A DNA stretch of 64,000 nt from UBA8337 sp965221415 (GCA_965221415.1 OZ244887.1:186001-250000), one strand, 5' to 3'; shown: positions 41,135 to 51,085, counted from the stretch's first letter. The notes: generated by a model from the letters alone, not told the origin. Made by a program: numbers and translations.

Positions 41135-43789
41135 TTAGCGCACCGCGCCGTGGCAGTGTTTGAACTTCTTGCCTGAGCCGCAAGGGCAAGGCTGATTGCG
41201 CCCCACTTTGGCGAAAATATCAGCTGGCGCAGCATCGGGCATGTCGGGCATATTATGGGTGGGGGCTAAGTCTGGCACAGCCAATTCGGGCGGTGGGGTT
41301 TCCAATTGCACATGGCTTAAAAAGCGGACGACATCGCGGCGCAACCCCGACAATAAATCAGAAAATAAAGTAAAGGCCTCCAGCTTAAACTCCGATAGCG
41401 GGTCGCGTTGGCCAAAGCCGCGCAAGCCGACAATCTCGCGCAGGTGCTCGAGCGTAATCAAATGCTCGCGCCAATGCTGGTCGAGGGTTTGCAGCACGAT
41501 AGATTTTTCCACCTGACGCATCACATCAGGCCCAAGGTCAATGGCTTTGCTGGCCATGATGCGGTCAGACGCATCATATAGGCGTGCGCTGATTTCTTCA
41601 TCGGCAATGCCTTCTTCCTCCGCCCAATCTTGCACTGGCACTTCAAGAGCAAAAATATCCTTCACCTCAGCATCCAGCTCTTCAATATTCCATTGCTCGG
41701 CATAGGCTTTGGCGGGAATGTGGGTTTCAATCAACTCGTCGATAATTTGATGACGCATATCCGTAATCTCTTTATCGACGTTCTCTGCCTGCATAAAATC
41801 GACGCGCTGCTCAAACACCACTTTGCGCTGGTCGTTCATCACATCGTCATATTTCAAAATATTTTTGCGAATGTCGAAATTGCGCGCTTCAACTTTTTGC
41901 TGCGCGCGCTCGAGTGCCTTGTTAATCCAAGGGTGGACAATCGCTTCGCCGTCTTTCAACCCAAGCCGTTGCAACATGCCATCCATTCGGTCAGTGCCGA
42001 AGATGCGCATCAAATCATCGTCGAGGCTCAAGAAAAAGCAAGACCGTCCCGGATCGCCTTGCCGCCCCGAGCGTCCGCGCAGTTGATTATCAATCCGCCG
42101 ACTCTCATGGCGCTCTGTGCCGATAACGCACAAGCCCCCCGCCTCGACGGCTTGTGTTTTAAGCGCGTCAATTTCGGCTTCGATGGCGGCTTGTTTTTCG
42201 TCACGCGCTGTGCCTTCAAGGCCTTCGAGTTCTTGGGCAAAGCGCATATCTGCATTGCCGCCGAGTTGAATATCTGTCCCGCGCCCTGCCATATTGGTCG
42301 CGATGGTGACAGCCCCCGGCACACCTGCCAGCCCGATGATTTGCGCTTCTTGTTCGTGGTAGCGGGCGTTCAGCACATTATGCGTGATTTTTCTTTGCTT
42401 CAGCGCGGCGGCTAATTCTTCTGATTTATCGATGGAGGTCGTGCCGACCAAGACAGGCTGGCCGCGCTCCTGACACGCGATGACCAAATCGGTCACGGCG
42501 GCAAACTTTTCTTGCGATGTGCGGTAAATCGCATCGTCCTCATCAACCCGCGCAATTTGCGTATTGGTTGGCACTTCGACCACATCGAGGGTGTAAATAT
42601 CCATAAACTCCTCGGCCTCGGTCAGGGCGGTGCCCGTCATGCCTGATAGGGTTTCGTAGAGGCGAAAATAATTTTGAAATGTGATAGACGCTAATGTCTG
42701 ATTTTCTGGCTGAATGGCAACGCTCTCTTTTGCCTCAAGGGCTTGATGCAAACCATCGGAAAAACGCCGCCCCTCCATCATCCGACCGGTAAACTCATCA
42801 ATGATAATCACTTGGCCTGCATCGCCTGCACCGCGCACGATATAGTCGCGGTCTTTTTGAAACAGCGTATGGGCTTTCAGCGCATTGGTCACATGATGCA
42901 CAAGGCTCGCATTGTGCAAGTCATAGATTGAGCTGTCTTCTTCTAATAGGCCTGCTGTGCGCAACAGCGTTTCGATATGCTCATTGCCCGCCTCGCTCAG
43001 ATTCACTTGGCGGGTTTTTTCATCCAACTCGTAATCTTGCGTTTCTAGCGATGGCACGATGGCATCGACGCTGACGTAAAGCTCGGATTTGTCTTCGAGC
43101 GGGCCAGAAATAATCAGCGGCGTGCGCGCTTCATCAACAAGGATGCTATCGACTTCATCGACAATGGCAAAACCATGGCCGCGCTGCACCATATCGTCGA
43201 GCGAATATTTCATATTGTCACGCAGATAATCAAACCCCAGCTCATTATTAGTGGCATAGGTAATGTCGGCGGCGTAGGCGATTTTGCGCGCTTCGTCATC
43301 CATCTCATTGACAATGCAGCCAACACTCAGCCCAAGGGTTTCGTGCACCTGACGCATCCAATTGGCATCGCGCTGTGCAAGATAGTCATTCACCGTGACC
43401 ACATGGACGGGGTCGCCCGTCAGCGCGTTTAAATAACACGGCAGGGTGGCGACCAATGTCTTGCCTTCGCCAGTTTTCATTTCCGCAATACTGCCATCAT
43501 GCAGCACCATGCCGCCAACCAACTGCACGTCATAATGGCGTTGGCCAAGGCTGCGGCGGGCGGCCTCGCGCACGGCGGCGAAGGCTTCTTCTAAAACATC
43601 ATCAAGCGTCTCGCCATTGGCAAGGCGGGCTCTAAACTCATCGGTCTTGGCTTTCAGCGCATCGTCATCGAGACCCTCAAATTGTGGTTCAAGCGCATTG
43701 ATGCGCGCAAGACGGTCATTATAGTGACGCAGCTTGCGCTCATTAACCGACCCAAAGAGACGGTGTGCAAGCGAAGAAAGACCGAGCAT
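41135..43789 (-). CDS. secA: Preprotein translocase ATPase SecA
   Basis: SecA drives export of unfolded proteins through SecYEG. The 884-residue protein has Walker A EMKTGEGKT beginning at about 103, the DEVDSILVDEA Walker B region, and the SF2 motif GRSGRQGDPG. The C-terminal zinc-binding tail is CPCGSGKKFKHCHG. A TTGACA promoter lies upstream on the minus strand. Confidence 0.98.
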   Translation of the reverse strand: MLGLSSLAHRLFGSVNERKLRHYNDRLARINALEPQFEGLDDDALKAKTDEFRARLANGETLDDVLEEAFAAVREAARRSLGQRHYDVQLVGGMVLHDGSIAEMKTGEGKTLVATLPCYLNALTGDPVHVVTVNDYLAQRDANWMRQVHETLGLSVGCIVNEMDDEARKIAYAADITYATNNELGFDYLRDNMKYSLDDMVQRGHGFAIVDEVDSILVDEARTPLIISGPLEDKSELYVSVDAIVPSLETQDYELDEKTRQVNLSEAGNEHIETLLRTAGLLEEDSSIYDLHNASLVHHVTNALKAHTLFQKDRDYIVRGAGDAGQVIIIDEFTGRMMEGRRFSDGLHQALEAKESVAIQPENQTLASITFQNYFRLYETLSGMTGTALTEAEEFMDIYTLDVVEVPTNTQIARVDEDDAIYRTSQEKFAAVTDLVIACQERGQPVLVGTTSIDKSEELAAALKQRKITHNVLNARYHEQEAQIIGLAGVPGAVTIATNMAGRGTDIQLGGNADMRFAQELEGLEGTARDEKQAAIEAEIDALKTQAVEAGGLCVIGTERHESRRIDNQLRGRSGRQGDPGRSCFFLSLDDDLMRIFGTDRMDGMLQRLGLKDGEAIVHPWINKALERAQQKVEARNFDIRKNILKYDDVMNDQRKVVFEQRVDFMQAENVDKEITDMRHQIIDELIETHIPAKAYAEQWNIEELDAEVKDIFALEVPVQDWAEEEGIADEEISARLYDASDRIMASKAIDLGPDVMRQVEKSIVLQTLDQHWREHLITLEHLREIVGLRGFGQRDPLSEFKLEAFTLFSDLLSGLRRDVVRFLSHVQLETPPPELAVPDLAPTHNMPDMPDAAPADIFAKVGRNQPCPCGSGKKFKHCHGAVR

Positions 43790-43832
43790 AAAACCCCCTA
43801 AAGAAAATGGCTTTGTTCAAAAGCCTATAGCT

Positions 43833-43861
43833 CATGTAAGATGCCGATAGGCACATGTCAA
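43833..43861 (-). promoter_or_regulatory. Predicted secA promoter
   Basis: A perfect TTGACA (43861-43856) and a weak TACATG (43838-43833) on the minus strand are separated by 17 bp, in the 146-bp intergenic region between secA and ppiC. The rest of that region shows no ORF. Confidence 0.45.
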
Positions 43862-43935
43862 TTACATGGAAAAAACTTGTTTCTTGTGTGCACACTCGCC
43901 AATATGGCAGCTAAATCATAAAAGGGTCGAACTTC

Positions 43936-44781
43936 ATGTTGCATTTTTCTGTTTCTCTTTCTTTTTTGCGTCAACTGGCGATGCTCGCACTCGGGGCGAG
44001 CCTGTTTGTTGCCCCGTCTTTAGCGCAAGATTTGCCGCGTGGGTCGGTTGCGACAGTGAACGGTGTCGCCATCACCTATGATGATATCGCCATGGCGGAA
44101 GAAGAGCTGCGCAGTGTTATCGGCCAATTGCCAGAGCGTCAGCGCTTTGAAACATTGGTGAGCTATATGATTGACCGCGTATTGGCAGCCCAAGAGGCCA
44201 CCAAATTAGGACTGGCCGATTCAGAAGCGGTCGCCAAACGTCGCGCCTTTAACGAGCGCAAAGCCTTGGAAAGCGCTTATGTGTCGAAATTAGTGATGGA
44301 AAAAGTGAGCGATGACAAGATCGCCGCCTTTTATCAAAAAGATATCGTCAACGGCCCCAAGCAAGAACAAGTGCGCGCGCGACATATTTTGGTCGATAGC
44401 AAGGAAATGGCCGAAGCGATTATCGTGTCGCTCAAAGGCGGTGCTGACTTCGCCCAATTGGCAAAAGAAGAATCAAAAGGCCCAAGCGGGTCGGGCGGCG
44501 GTGACCTCGGCTATTTCGACCGCGCGGCGATGGTCGCACCGTTTTCAGAGGCCGCGTATAAATTGGAAAAAGGCGAGATTTCACCCCCCGTCAAAACGCA
44601 ATTCGGCTGGCACGTCATCAAGCTAGAAGATAAACGCACCAAGCCAACGCCGAAATTAGAAACTGTCCGCGACCAGATTGTTCAAGTATTGGTCGGCGAA
44701 GCGCGCCAAGAAATATACGAAAACATCCGCAAAGGGGCGCAAGTCGATTTCGTCGATGTTGATAACGCATATGACAAATAA
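43936..44781 (+). CDS. Periplasmic parvulin-type peptidyl-prolyl isomerase
   Basis: This 281-residue exported protein has a signal peptide ending near SLFVAPSLAQ, a SurA/PrsA-like N-terminal helical domain, and a parvulin domain beginning QVRARHILVD. The domain has the GPSGSGGGDLGYFDRAAMV loop and a PVKTQFGWHVIKLED end. It probably assists folding of outer membrane or periplasmic proteins; its position divergent from secA fits an export role. argJ starts inside its last codons. Confidence 0.92.
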   Translation: MLHFSVSLSFLRQLAMLALGASLFVAPSLAQDLPRGSVATVNGVAITYDDIAMAEEELRSVIGQLPERQRFETLVSYMIDRVLAAQEATKLGLADSEAVAKRRAFNERKALESAYVSKLVMEKVSDDKIAAFYQKDIVNGPKQEQVRARHILVDSKEMAEAIIVSLKGGADFAQLAKEESKGPSGSGGGDLGYFDRAAMVAPFSEAAYKLEKGEISPPVKTQFGWHVIKLEDKRTKPTPKLETVRDQIVQVLVGEARQEIYENIRKGAQVDFVDVDNAYDK

Positions 44782-46039
44782 ACTGCCCGTATCGCCTTTG
44801 GCGCCCAAAAAAACGCCTAAGCTGAAACCTATTGACGGTGTGCGATTGCACAGTGCTGCTAGCGGTTTGCGCTATAAGGGGCGCGATGATGTGCTGCTGG
44901 TTGAGCTTGCCAAGGGGACGTGTGTTGCGGGTGTCTTCACCACGTCCAAAATGCCTTCGGCGGCGGTTGATGTGTCGCGGGCGCATTTACAAGGCGGCAA
45001 AGCGCGCGCCCTTGTGGTGAATGCGGGCAATGCCAATGCGTTTACGGGTAAGGCGGGGGCGAAAGCAGCGATGCAGACCGCGCAAGGTGCGGCTGACATA
45101 TTGGCGTGTAGGCTCGAGGATGTGTTTATCGCGTCGACTGGGGTGATTGGCGAGGCTCTCGACCCGCGCCCGATTGTGACGGCACTGCAACAAATTGATG
45201 TGACGGGTAACCCACGGGCAAATGAATGGCAGGCGGCAGCCCGTGCGATGATGACAACCGACACATTCGCCAAAATGGCGACCCGTACCGCCAAGTTTGG
45301 CAGGCATGAAGTACGCCTCAATGCTATCGCCAAAGGCTCGGGCATGATTGCGCCTGACATGGCGACCTTATTGGCGTTTGTTTTCACCGATGCGGCCATC
45401 CCATCGGGCGTGCTGCAGAAATTATTGCGCGAGGCCAATGCACAAAGTCTCAATTGCGTCACGGTCGATAGCGACACGTCGACCTCGGATACATGTTTGA
45501 TGTTTGCCACCAACCAGAAAAGACTCACTGGCAGGCCGTTGCGCCAAGCCGATGATGCGCGTCTTAAACCCCTGCGTGCCGCGTTGCAGGCGCTGATGCA
45601 AGACATTGCCATGCAAGTGGCGCGCGATGGCGAGGGCATCAGCAAGCTGATGACCATCGATGTGGGGGGTGCTGAAAATGATGCGGCGGCGCGGCGCATC
45701 GGCTTGGCGATTGGCAATTCGCCTCTGGTGAAAACCGCGATTGCGGGTGCGGATGCAAATTGGGGACGCATTGTTATGGCGATTGGTAAATCGGGCGAGA
45801 TGGCCGTGCGCGACCGCTTATCGATTAATATTGGCGGCGTGCCTGTGGCGCGTAAAGGTAGGGCTGTGGCGCGCTTCAATGAACGCCCCGTCGCCAAGCA
45901 TATGAAAGGCCGCGATATTCATATCGATGTGCATGTCGGGGTAAAGCGTGGCAATAAGGCAGCTCAAGGCAAGGCGCGTATCTGGGCGAGCGATTTGACG
46001 CATGGCTATGTTTCCATCAATGCGGACTATCGTAGCTAA
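44771..46039 (+). CDS. argJ: Bifunctional ornithine acetyltransferase/N-acetylglutamate synthase
   Basis: ArgJ moves the acetyl group from N-acetylornithine to glutamate and can also use acetyl-CoA, in the cyclic arginine pathway. From the ATG at 44771 it has 422 residues. It autocleaves before the nucleophile threonine T199 in MIAPDMATLLAF. The catalytic segment VNAGNANAFTG and the C-terminal region are normal. The start lies inside the preceding ppiC coding end (11-nt overlap); an ATG at 44756 is possible. mutT follows at once. Confidence 0.95.
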   Translation: MTNKLPVSPLAPKKTPKLKPIDGVRLHSAASGLRYKGRDDVLLVELAKGTCVAGVFTTSKMPSAAVDVSRAHLQGGKARALVVNAGNANAFTGKAGAKAAMQTAQGAADILACRLEDVFIASTGVIGEALDPRPIVTALQQIDVTGNPRANEWQAAARAMMTTDTFAKMATRTAKFGRHEVRLNAIAKGSGMIAPDMATLLAFVFTDAAIPSGVLQKLLREANAQSLNCVTVDSDTSTSDTCLMFATNQKRLTGRPLRQADDARLKPLRAALQALMQDIAMQVARDGEGISKLMTIDVGGAENDAAARRIGLAIGNSPLVKTAIAGADANWGRIVMAIGKSGEMAVRDRLSINIGGVPVARKGRAVARFNERPVAKHMKGRDIHIDVHVGVKRGNKAAQGKARIWASDLTHGYVSINADYRS

Positions 46040-46040
46040 G

Positions 46041-46433
46041 ATGATGTTGGTGGTCGCTTGTGCGTTGGTCGATAAGGGTGCGCGTGTGTTGGTGGCCGAG
46101 CGACCCGCAGGAAAATCCATGGCGGGCTTGTGGGAGTTTCCGGGCGGCAAAGTCGAGCCAGATGAAACCCCCGAAGCCGCGCTCATACGCGAATTAAAAG
46201 AAGAATTATCCATCAATGTCACCGCCGCATGTCTTGCACCGCTGAGCTTTTCAAGTCATGTTGACGGCGCGGTTCATTTGCTGATGCCGCTTTATGTGTG
46301 CCGTAAATGGGACGGCCACATCGTCCCCCGCGAAGGCCAACAAATCAAATGGTTGCGCCCGCGCGATTTGTTCGCGCTTGATATGCCACCCGCCGATAAG
46401 TCGCTTATCGCAGCGGTGCGCGACACGATTTAA
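46041..46433 (+). CDS. mutT: 8-oxo-dGTP diphosphatase MutT (Nudix)
   Basis: MutT hydrolyses oxidised GTP and dGTP, preventing A:T to C:G changes. From the ATG at 46041 it has 130 residues with the full Nudix box at 36-58 (GGKVEPDETPEAALIRELKEEL). An ATG at 46020 would add seven residues and overlap argJ by 20 nt. It is one base after argJ. Its stop is 2 bp from that of the convergent methyltransferase. Confidence 0.92.
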   Translation: MMLVVACALVDKGARVLVAERPAGKSMAGLWEFPGGKVEPDETPEAALIRELKEELSINVTAACLAPLSFSSHVDGAVHLLMPLYVCRKWDGHIVPREGQQIKWLRPRDLFALDMPPADKSLIAAVRDTI

Positions 46434-46435
46434 AA

Positions 46436-47323
46436 TTAGCTTTTGCTGCCCGTAATCGGGGTTTCATCAAACCGCGTCATTGGCTGGCCGACCTCGTGTT
46501 TTGCGTCCTGTGTCGTGGGCGGCGCAAAACCCGTCAGATAACAGATTTCAAACTCCGCGATAGATTTGTCGTCCTCTTGCGTCGCCATCGTAAAACGAGC
46601 GAGCGCATCGGCCAGCACATCGCGGCGCATCGGCGCTTTGGTGCGCGCCGTCAAAATATTGCTTTCGCCCATGCCGCGCAAATCGCGCAGCAAGCCAAGC
46701 GGGTCGGCATAACGCACGCGCACGACATCGCTATCGGCGACAGGCAAGGCAAACCCCGCACGTTGCATCAGCCCAGCCAAATCGCGCAAATCAGCAAAGG
46801 GGTGAATATGCGGACGCACGCCCCCCAAAAGCTGCGTCTGGCTTTCAATGAAGGCCGTTTGCAACGCGCGCAGGGTTTCATTGGCGGGAAAGCTTGCGAG
46901 AAATAATCCATCGGGTTTCAGCGCACGGCGGATTTGCACCAAAGCGCCCGGCAAATCATTGATATGGTGCAGCCCCCAAAAAGAGATAATCAAATCGAGG
47001 CTTTGGTCTTTTAGCGGCAGGTTTTCCTCGTCCAAAACCAGCCCCGCATTGGGCAGCATGGCGGGGCTTAAATCGGCCTCAATCCAATGGCTGATTTTCT
47101 GCCCCATAAGGCCGCTTTGCTTGAGCCTAGCGCCGAGATACCCCCCCGATGCGCCAAGGCAAAGGGCTGTTTCGAAATCGCGATTTTGCACATTTATGCG
47201 GGTTTCTAAATCGGCGGCGGCGTGGGTGAGCAGAAAATCGAACTGGTGCAATGTCGCCGCCGCACGGGTGCGATTATGCTGCAAAGCGCGGCGGTCAAAA
47301 ATATGCGGGACTTGTTTGCTCAT
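46436..47323 (-). CDS. SAM-dependent methyltransferase-fold protein (BioC/NDUFAF5-like)
   Basis: This 295-residue protein has a class I methyltransferase core. A SAM-binding segment (ALCLGASGGYLG) near residue 50 is degenerate in the usual GxGxG, and the VLDEENLPLKDQSLDLIISFWGLHHINDLPGAL segment follows. It resembles the NDUFAF5 group, whose mitochondrial member modifies complex I subunit NDUFS7, rather than true BioC. No biotin genes are near. Its ATG at 47323 lies one base beyond the first possible comF ATG on the other strand, so the two divergent genes have almost no shared promoter space. Confidence 0.83.
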   Translation of the reverse strand: MSKQVPHIFDRRALQHNRTRAAATLHQFDFLLTHAAADLETRINVQNRDFETALCLGASGGYLGARLKQSGLMGQKISHWIEADLSPAMLPNAGLVLDEENLPLKDQSLDLIISFWGLHHINDLPGALVQIRRALKPDGLFLASFPANETLRALQTAFIESQTQLLGGVRPHIHPFADLRDLAGLMQRAGFALPVADSDVVRVRYADPLGLLRDLRGMGESNILTARTKAPMRRDVLADALARFTMATQEDDKSIAEFEICYLTGFAPPTTQDAKHEVGQPMTRFDETPITGSKS

Positions 47324-47333
47324 GTGGCGCAAT

Positions 47334-48110
47334 ATGGCATTTGTGAGCATAAAAACAAAAATAAACTTTGCCCTTTTGGGCGTGAAGAAATTGCGCGATG
47401 TGCTGGTGCCGCCGGCGTGTCCGATTTGCACGCGTGTTGTGGCCGCCGATGATGGTTTATGCGCGGTGTGTTGGGCGGATCTTGATTTTATTACCGCGCC
47501 CGTGTGTCGGGTAAGCGGGATGCCGCTTGCGGTTGACCTTGGCGAGGATACCATTAGCGTGCTGGCGCGGGTGAACCCGCCGCCTTATGATATGGCGCGG
47601 GCGGCGTTTATTTATAGTGGTAGTGCTGCGGCGCTGATTAAAAAGATAAAGTTTGGCGACCGTCCCGAACTGGCGCGTTGGTTGGCGCAATTCATGGTGC
47701 AAGCGGGTGGTGATGTGTTGCCGCCCGATGCTTTATTGATACCTGTGCCGCTTCACCGCCGTCGCTTAGTGTGGCGGCGGTTTAATCAGGCGGCTGAATT
47801 ATGCCGTGCGATGAGCGCGATAACGGGTCATGAGATTGCCTATCAAGCGGTGCATCGGGTCAAGTCGACGCGCCAGCAAATTGGCCTTACCCGCGCAGGT
47901 CGCAAACGCAATCTGAAAGGGGCGTTTCGGGTGCCGAAAGATATGGCAGCCCATATTAAAGGGCGCAATCTCGTATTGGTCGACGATGTGCTGACGACGG
48001 GCGCAACGGTCGAGACGCTGACGGATGTCTTGCGCAGGGCTGGGGCGGCGCAGATATATGTATTAACATTGGCACGGGTTAAAGTGCCTGAGCAGGTCGT
48101 GGTATCTTAG
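47334..48110 (+). CDS. comF: ComF-family phosphoribosyltransferase-like protein
   Basis: This 258-residue protein (from the ATG at 47334) has an N-terminal zinc-binding region PACPICTRVV...CAVCW. A type I PRTase domain follows with the PRPP-binding loop NLVLVDDVLTTGATVETL. ComF homologues act in DNA uptake in some species, and this branch is common in Proteobacteria without known competence. The start is uncertain: ATGs at 47322 and 47334 and GTGs at 47343 and 47382 are all in frame, none with a good ribosome binding site. A longer reading back to 46848 would lie antisense across the methyltransferase and is not credible. Confidence 0.85.
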   Translation: MAFVSIKTKINFALLGVKKLRDVLVPPACPICTRVVAADDGLCAVCWADLDFITAPVCRVSGMPLAVDLGEDTISVLARVNPPPYDMARAAFIYSGSAAALIKKIKFGDRPELARWLAQFMVQAGGDVLPPDALLIPVPLHRRRLVWRRFNQAAELCRAMSAITGHEIAYQAVHRVKSTRQQIGLTRAGRKRNLKGAFRVPKDMAAHIKGRNLVLVDDVLTTGATVETLTDVLRRAGAAQIYVLTLARVKVPEQVVVS

Positions 48111-48128
48111 CTGGAAGGGACGATAACA

Positions 48129-48986
48129 ATGCGTGAAGCGACACTTAAAACGGCATGTATTCAGCTGACCAGCATGTGTAATCCTGCGGATAATTTGCCG
48201 ATTATCGAGACGCGCATACGCGCTGCCGCCCAAGAAGGCGCACGGCTTATCGCTCTGCCCGAAACCTGCACCTTTATGGAAAAGGGCAAAAAAGCCATGC
48301 AAGCACGCCTTGTCACCGAGGCCGATAGCGCAGCCCTTGCGCATCTTGCGGCGTTGGCAGAACAGCTCGATGTGCATTTGCTCATCGGTTCGATGGTGCT
48401 GAAGCCTGATGATGCGTCCGATGAGAGGGCGGTTAATCGTTCTTTATTGCTCACCCCCGATGGCAAAGTGGCGGCACGCTATGATAAAATCCACATGTTT
48501 GATGTGACGCTGGCCGATGGCGAAAGCCATTCAGAAAGCCGCAGCTATCGCGCGGGCACGGCCGCCGTCGTGGCGGCGGTGGATGATGCTCTGTTGGGCA
48601 TGAGTATTTGCTACGATGTGCGTTTTCCTGCGCTTTATCGCCGATTGGCCGAGGCGGGTGCGGATATTTTATCTGTGCCATCGGCGTTCACCCGTCCGAC
48701 GGGGGCGGCGCATTGGCATGTTCTGCTGCGCGCACGGGCGATTGAAACGGGGTGCTTTGTGATTGCGCCCGCGCAAATCGGTGTCCATGAAAATGGTCGT
48801 GAAACCTACGGCCATAGTTTGATGATTGACCCATGGGGCAACATCATCGCCGAGGCGGCCGATGAGGATGCGTTTATTATCGCCACGTTAGATTTGTCAC
48901 TGGTGGACAAAGCCCGCGCACAAATCCCTGCGCTTGCGCATGGGCGCACATTTCACTTGCCCGACGGCACGCCAACGCAAGACTAG
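48129..48986 (+). CDS. Carbon-nitrogen hydrolase (nitrilase superfamily, Nit1-like)
   Basis: This 285-residue member of the nitrilase superfamily has the catalytic triad E45 (ALPETCTF), K120 (RYDKIHMFD) and C161 (SICYDVRFP). This is the branch that includes deaminated glutathione amidase Nit1, and that role is the best guess. AAGGGA precedes the ATG. It follows comF by 18 nt. Its stop codon shares the four bases CTAG with the stop of convergent ubiG. Confidence 0.92.
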   Translation: MREATLKTACIQLTSMCNPADNLPIIETRIRAAAQEGARLIALPETCTFMEKGKKAMQARLVTEADSAALAHLAALAEQLDVHLLIGSMVLKPDDASDERAVNRSLLLTPDGKVAARYDKIHMFDVTLADGESHSESRSYRAGTAAVVAAVDDALLGMSICYDVRFPALYRRLAEAGADILSVPSAFTRPTGAAHWHVLLRARAIETGCFVIAPAQIGVHENGRETYGHSLMIDPWGNIIAEAADEDAFIIATLDLSLVDKARAQIPALAHGRTFHLPDGTPTQD

Positions 48987-49741
48987 TCGTCCATCGCCCG
49001 TGCCGCAATCGCCATGTAATTGACGCTCATATCGCCCGTTTGCGTCCATTGGTCGGCAAGCGGATTAAAGCTCACACCCGTTGAGCTGACAATATCAAGC
49101 TCGGCCTTGGCCGCCATCACTTCCAACTCGGCAGGCGTGATGAATTTGTGCCAATCATGCGTGCCTTTAGGCAACCACCGCAAAACATATTCCGCACCAA
49201 TAATCGCCAGTGCAAACGCCTTTAAAGTACGGTTGAGCGTGGCTAAAAACATCACCCCATCTTTCGTCAACAACCCCGCACATGCACTCACAAAAGCTTG
49301 CGGGTCGGCCACATGCTCGATGACTTCCATGTTCAAAATCACGTCAAATGTCTCACCCGCTGCGTTTAATTCCTCCGCCGTGATGGCGCGGTAATCAATA
49401 TCCAGCTTTTCTTGCGCCGCATGTAAACTCGCCGTTTTAATATTGGCTTCAGCCGCATCAGCACCCACCACCTCAGCACCAAGCCGCGCCATAGGCTCGG
49501 ATAACAGGCCGCCGCCGCAGCCAATATCAAGCACGCGCAATCCCTTTAAAGGCTGCGCGCTATGTCGGTCGCGCTCAAACCGTTTGCACAAATAATTGCG
49601 AATATAAGCCAGCCGCACGGGATTGAATTTATGCAATGGCTTGAAAGCCCCATCGGGATTCCACCAGTCATCCGCCATGGCGGTAAACTTCGCAACCTCA
49701 TCGGGGTCAATGGTCACGCGCCCCTTTTTTGTCTCACTCAT
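48983..49741 (-). CDS. ubiG: Ubiquinone biosynthesis O-methyltransferase UbiG
   Basis: UbiG carries out both O-methylations in ubiquinone synthesis. In 252 residues it has the SAM-binding DIGCGGGLLSEPMARLGAEVVGAD segment, and WWNPDGAFKPLHKFNPVRLAYI near the N-terminus. The sequence around LRWLPKGTHDWHKF is typical. coq7 and coq4 of the same pathway are at 11970 and 13764. The 71-bp region to lysC shows no good promoter pair. Confidence 0.95.
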   Translation of the reverse strand: MSETKKGRVTIDPDEVAKFTAMADDWWNPDGAFKPLHKFNPVRLAYIRNYLCKRFERDRHSAQPLKGLRVLDIGCGGGLLSEPMARLGAEVVGADAAEANIKTASLHAAQEKLDIDYRAITAEELNAAGETFDVILNMEVIEHVADPQAFVSACAGLLTKDGVMFLATLNRTLKAFALAIIGAEYVLRWLPKGTHDWHKFITPAELEVMAAKAELDIVSSTGVSFNPLADQWTQTGDMSVNYMAIAARAMDD

Positions 49742-49812
49742 ATATAGGCTCTTTTCGCTATGCAGCGTGTCAGTTAAGCCTTATATAAGCGCGATTGAGA
49801 CGAAAGGAAACC

Positions 49813-51081
49813 ATGGCACGCATCGTCATGAAATTTGGTGGCACATCAGTGGGTGACGTCGAGCGCATCCGCAATGTGGCCGCGCATGTAAAACGCGAAG
49901 TTGACGCAGGTCATCAAGTGGCTGTTGTCGTATCGGCGATGTCGGGCGAGACTGACCAACTAGCGCAGCTGACGCGCAATGTCGCACGTCTGCACGATGC
50001 TCGCGAATATGATGTGGTGGTGTCAGCTGGTGAACAAGTGAGTGCTGGCTTATTGGCGATGGCGTTGCTCGATATGGATGTATCGGCGCGCAGTTGGTTG
50101 GGATGGCAAATCGCTATCAAAACCTCTGATGCGCATGGCGGCGCACGTATTCAAGATATCGATGTGGCTGCCATAGAGGCGCAATTCGACGAAGGCCGTG
50201 TGGCTGTGATGGCGGGGTTTCAGGGTGTATCGCAGATGAACCGCATCACGACTTTGGGACGTGGCGGCTCTGATACCAGCGCGGTGGCGGTGGCGGCGGC
50301 GTTAAAGGCCGACCGATGCGATATTTATACCGATGTCGATGGGGTTTACACGACCGACCCGCGCATGGTGCCAGCGGCCAAAAAAATGAGCCGCGTATCC
50401 TATGAAGAAATGCTAGAAATGGCCTCTTTGGGGACGAAAGTATTGCAACCGCGCTCGGTTGAATTGGCGATGGCGCATCATGTGCGCTTGCAGGTACGCT
50501 CGAGTTTTGACGCTCCAGATGCGCCAGAATTCGCTAATATGGCGAGTGATGCTATCATTGGCACACTGATATGCGATGAGGATGAGATTATGGAACAAGA
50601 AATTGTCAGCGGTATTGCTTATGCGCGGCATGAAGCGAAGGTGACCTTATGCGAAGTGGCCGATAAGCCGGGCATTGCGGCACAGATTTTCGGGCCGCTT
50701 GCGGATGCGGCGGTCAATGTCGATATGATTGTGCAAAACATGTCGGCGGATGGCAAAACCACGGATGTCACATTTACCCTGCCGCAGGATGAGCTAGAGC
50801 GCGCGCTTCATATTATTGAAAACGATGTCGGTGCGCTTGAATATGCTGATTTGCAAAGTGCGCCTGATATGGCAAAAATCTCAATCGTTGGCGTTGGTAT
50901 GCGCAGCCATGCAGGTGTGGCGCAGAAAATGTTTCAGGTGCTTGCCGAAAAGAGCATTAACATTCATGTCATCTCGACATCCGAGATTAAAGTCTCGGTG
51001 TTGATTGATGCGGATTATGTCGAACTGGCGGTGCGCGCGTTGCACGCCGCATACGGTCTCGACGACGAAACGATTGGCTAA
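49813..51081 (+). CDS. lysC: Aspartate kinase
   Basis: LysC phosphorylates aspartate, opening the lysine, threonine and methionine branch. From the ATG at 49813 (AAAGGA upstream) it has 422 residues: a kinase domain starting MARIVMKFGGTSVG, and two C-terminal ACT domains that give feedback control by end-products. GGSDTSAVAVAAAL and the later AGVAQKMFQVLAE segment are normal. lysA for the same pathway is at 1171. ptsP follows 4 bp after the stop. Confidence 0.96.
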   Translation: MARIVMKFGGTSVGDVERIRNVAAHVKREVDAGHQVAVVVSAMSGETDQLAQLTRNVARLHDAREYDVVVSAGEQVSAGLLAMALLDMDVSARSWLGWQIAIKTSDAHGGARIQDIDVAAIEAQFDEGRVAVMAGFQGVSQMNRITTLGRGGSDTSAVAVAAALKADRCDIYTDVDGVYTTDPRMVPAAKKMSRVSYEEMLEMASLGTKVLQPRSVELAMAHHVRLQVRSSFDAPDAPEFANMASDAIIGTLICDEDEIMEQEIVSGIAYARHEAKVTLCEVADKPGIAAQIFGPLADAAVNVDMIVQNMSADGKTTDVTFTLPQDELERALHIIENDVGALEYADLQSAPDMAKISIVGVGMRSHAGVAQKMFQVLAEKSINIHVISTSEIKVSVLIDADYVELAVRALHAAYGLDDETIG

Positions 51082-51085
51082 ATCA

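Noticed and set aside
46848..47333. Upstream extension of comF to 46848
   Set aside because: It runs antisense through the methyltransferase gene, and ComF proteins do not have such an N-terminus.
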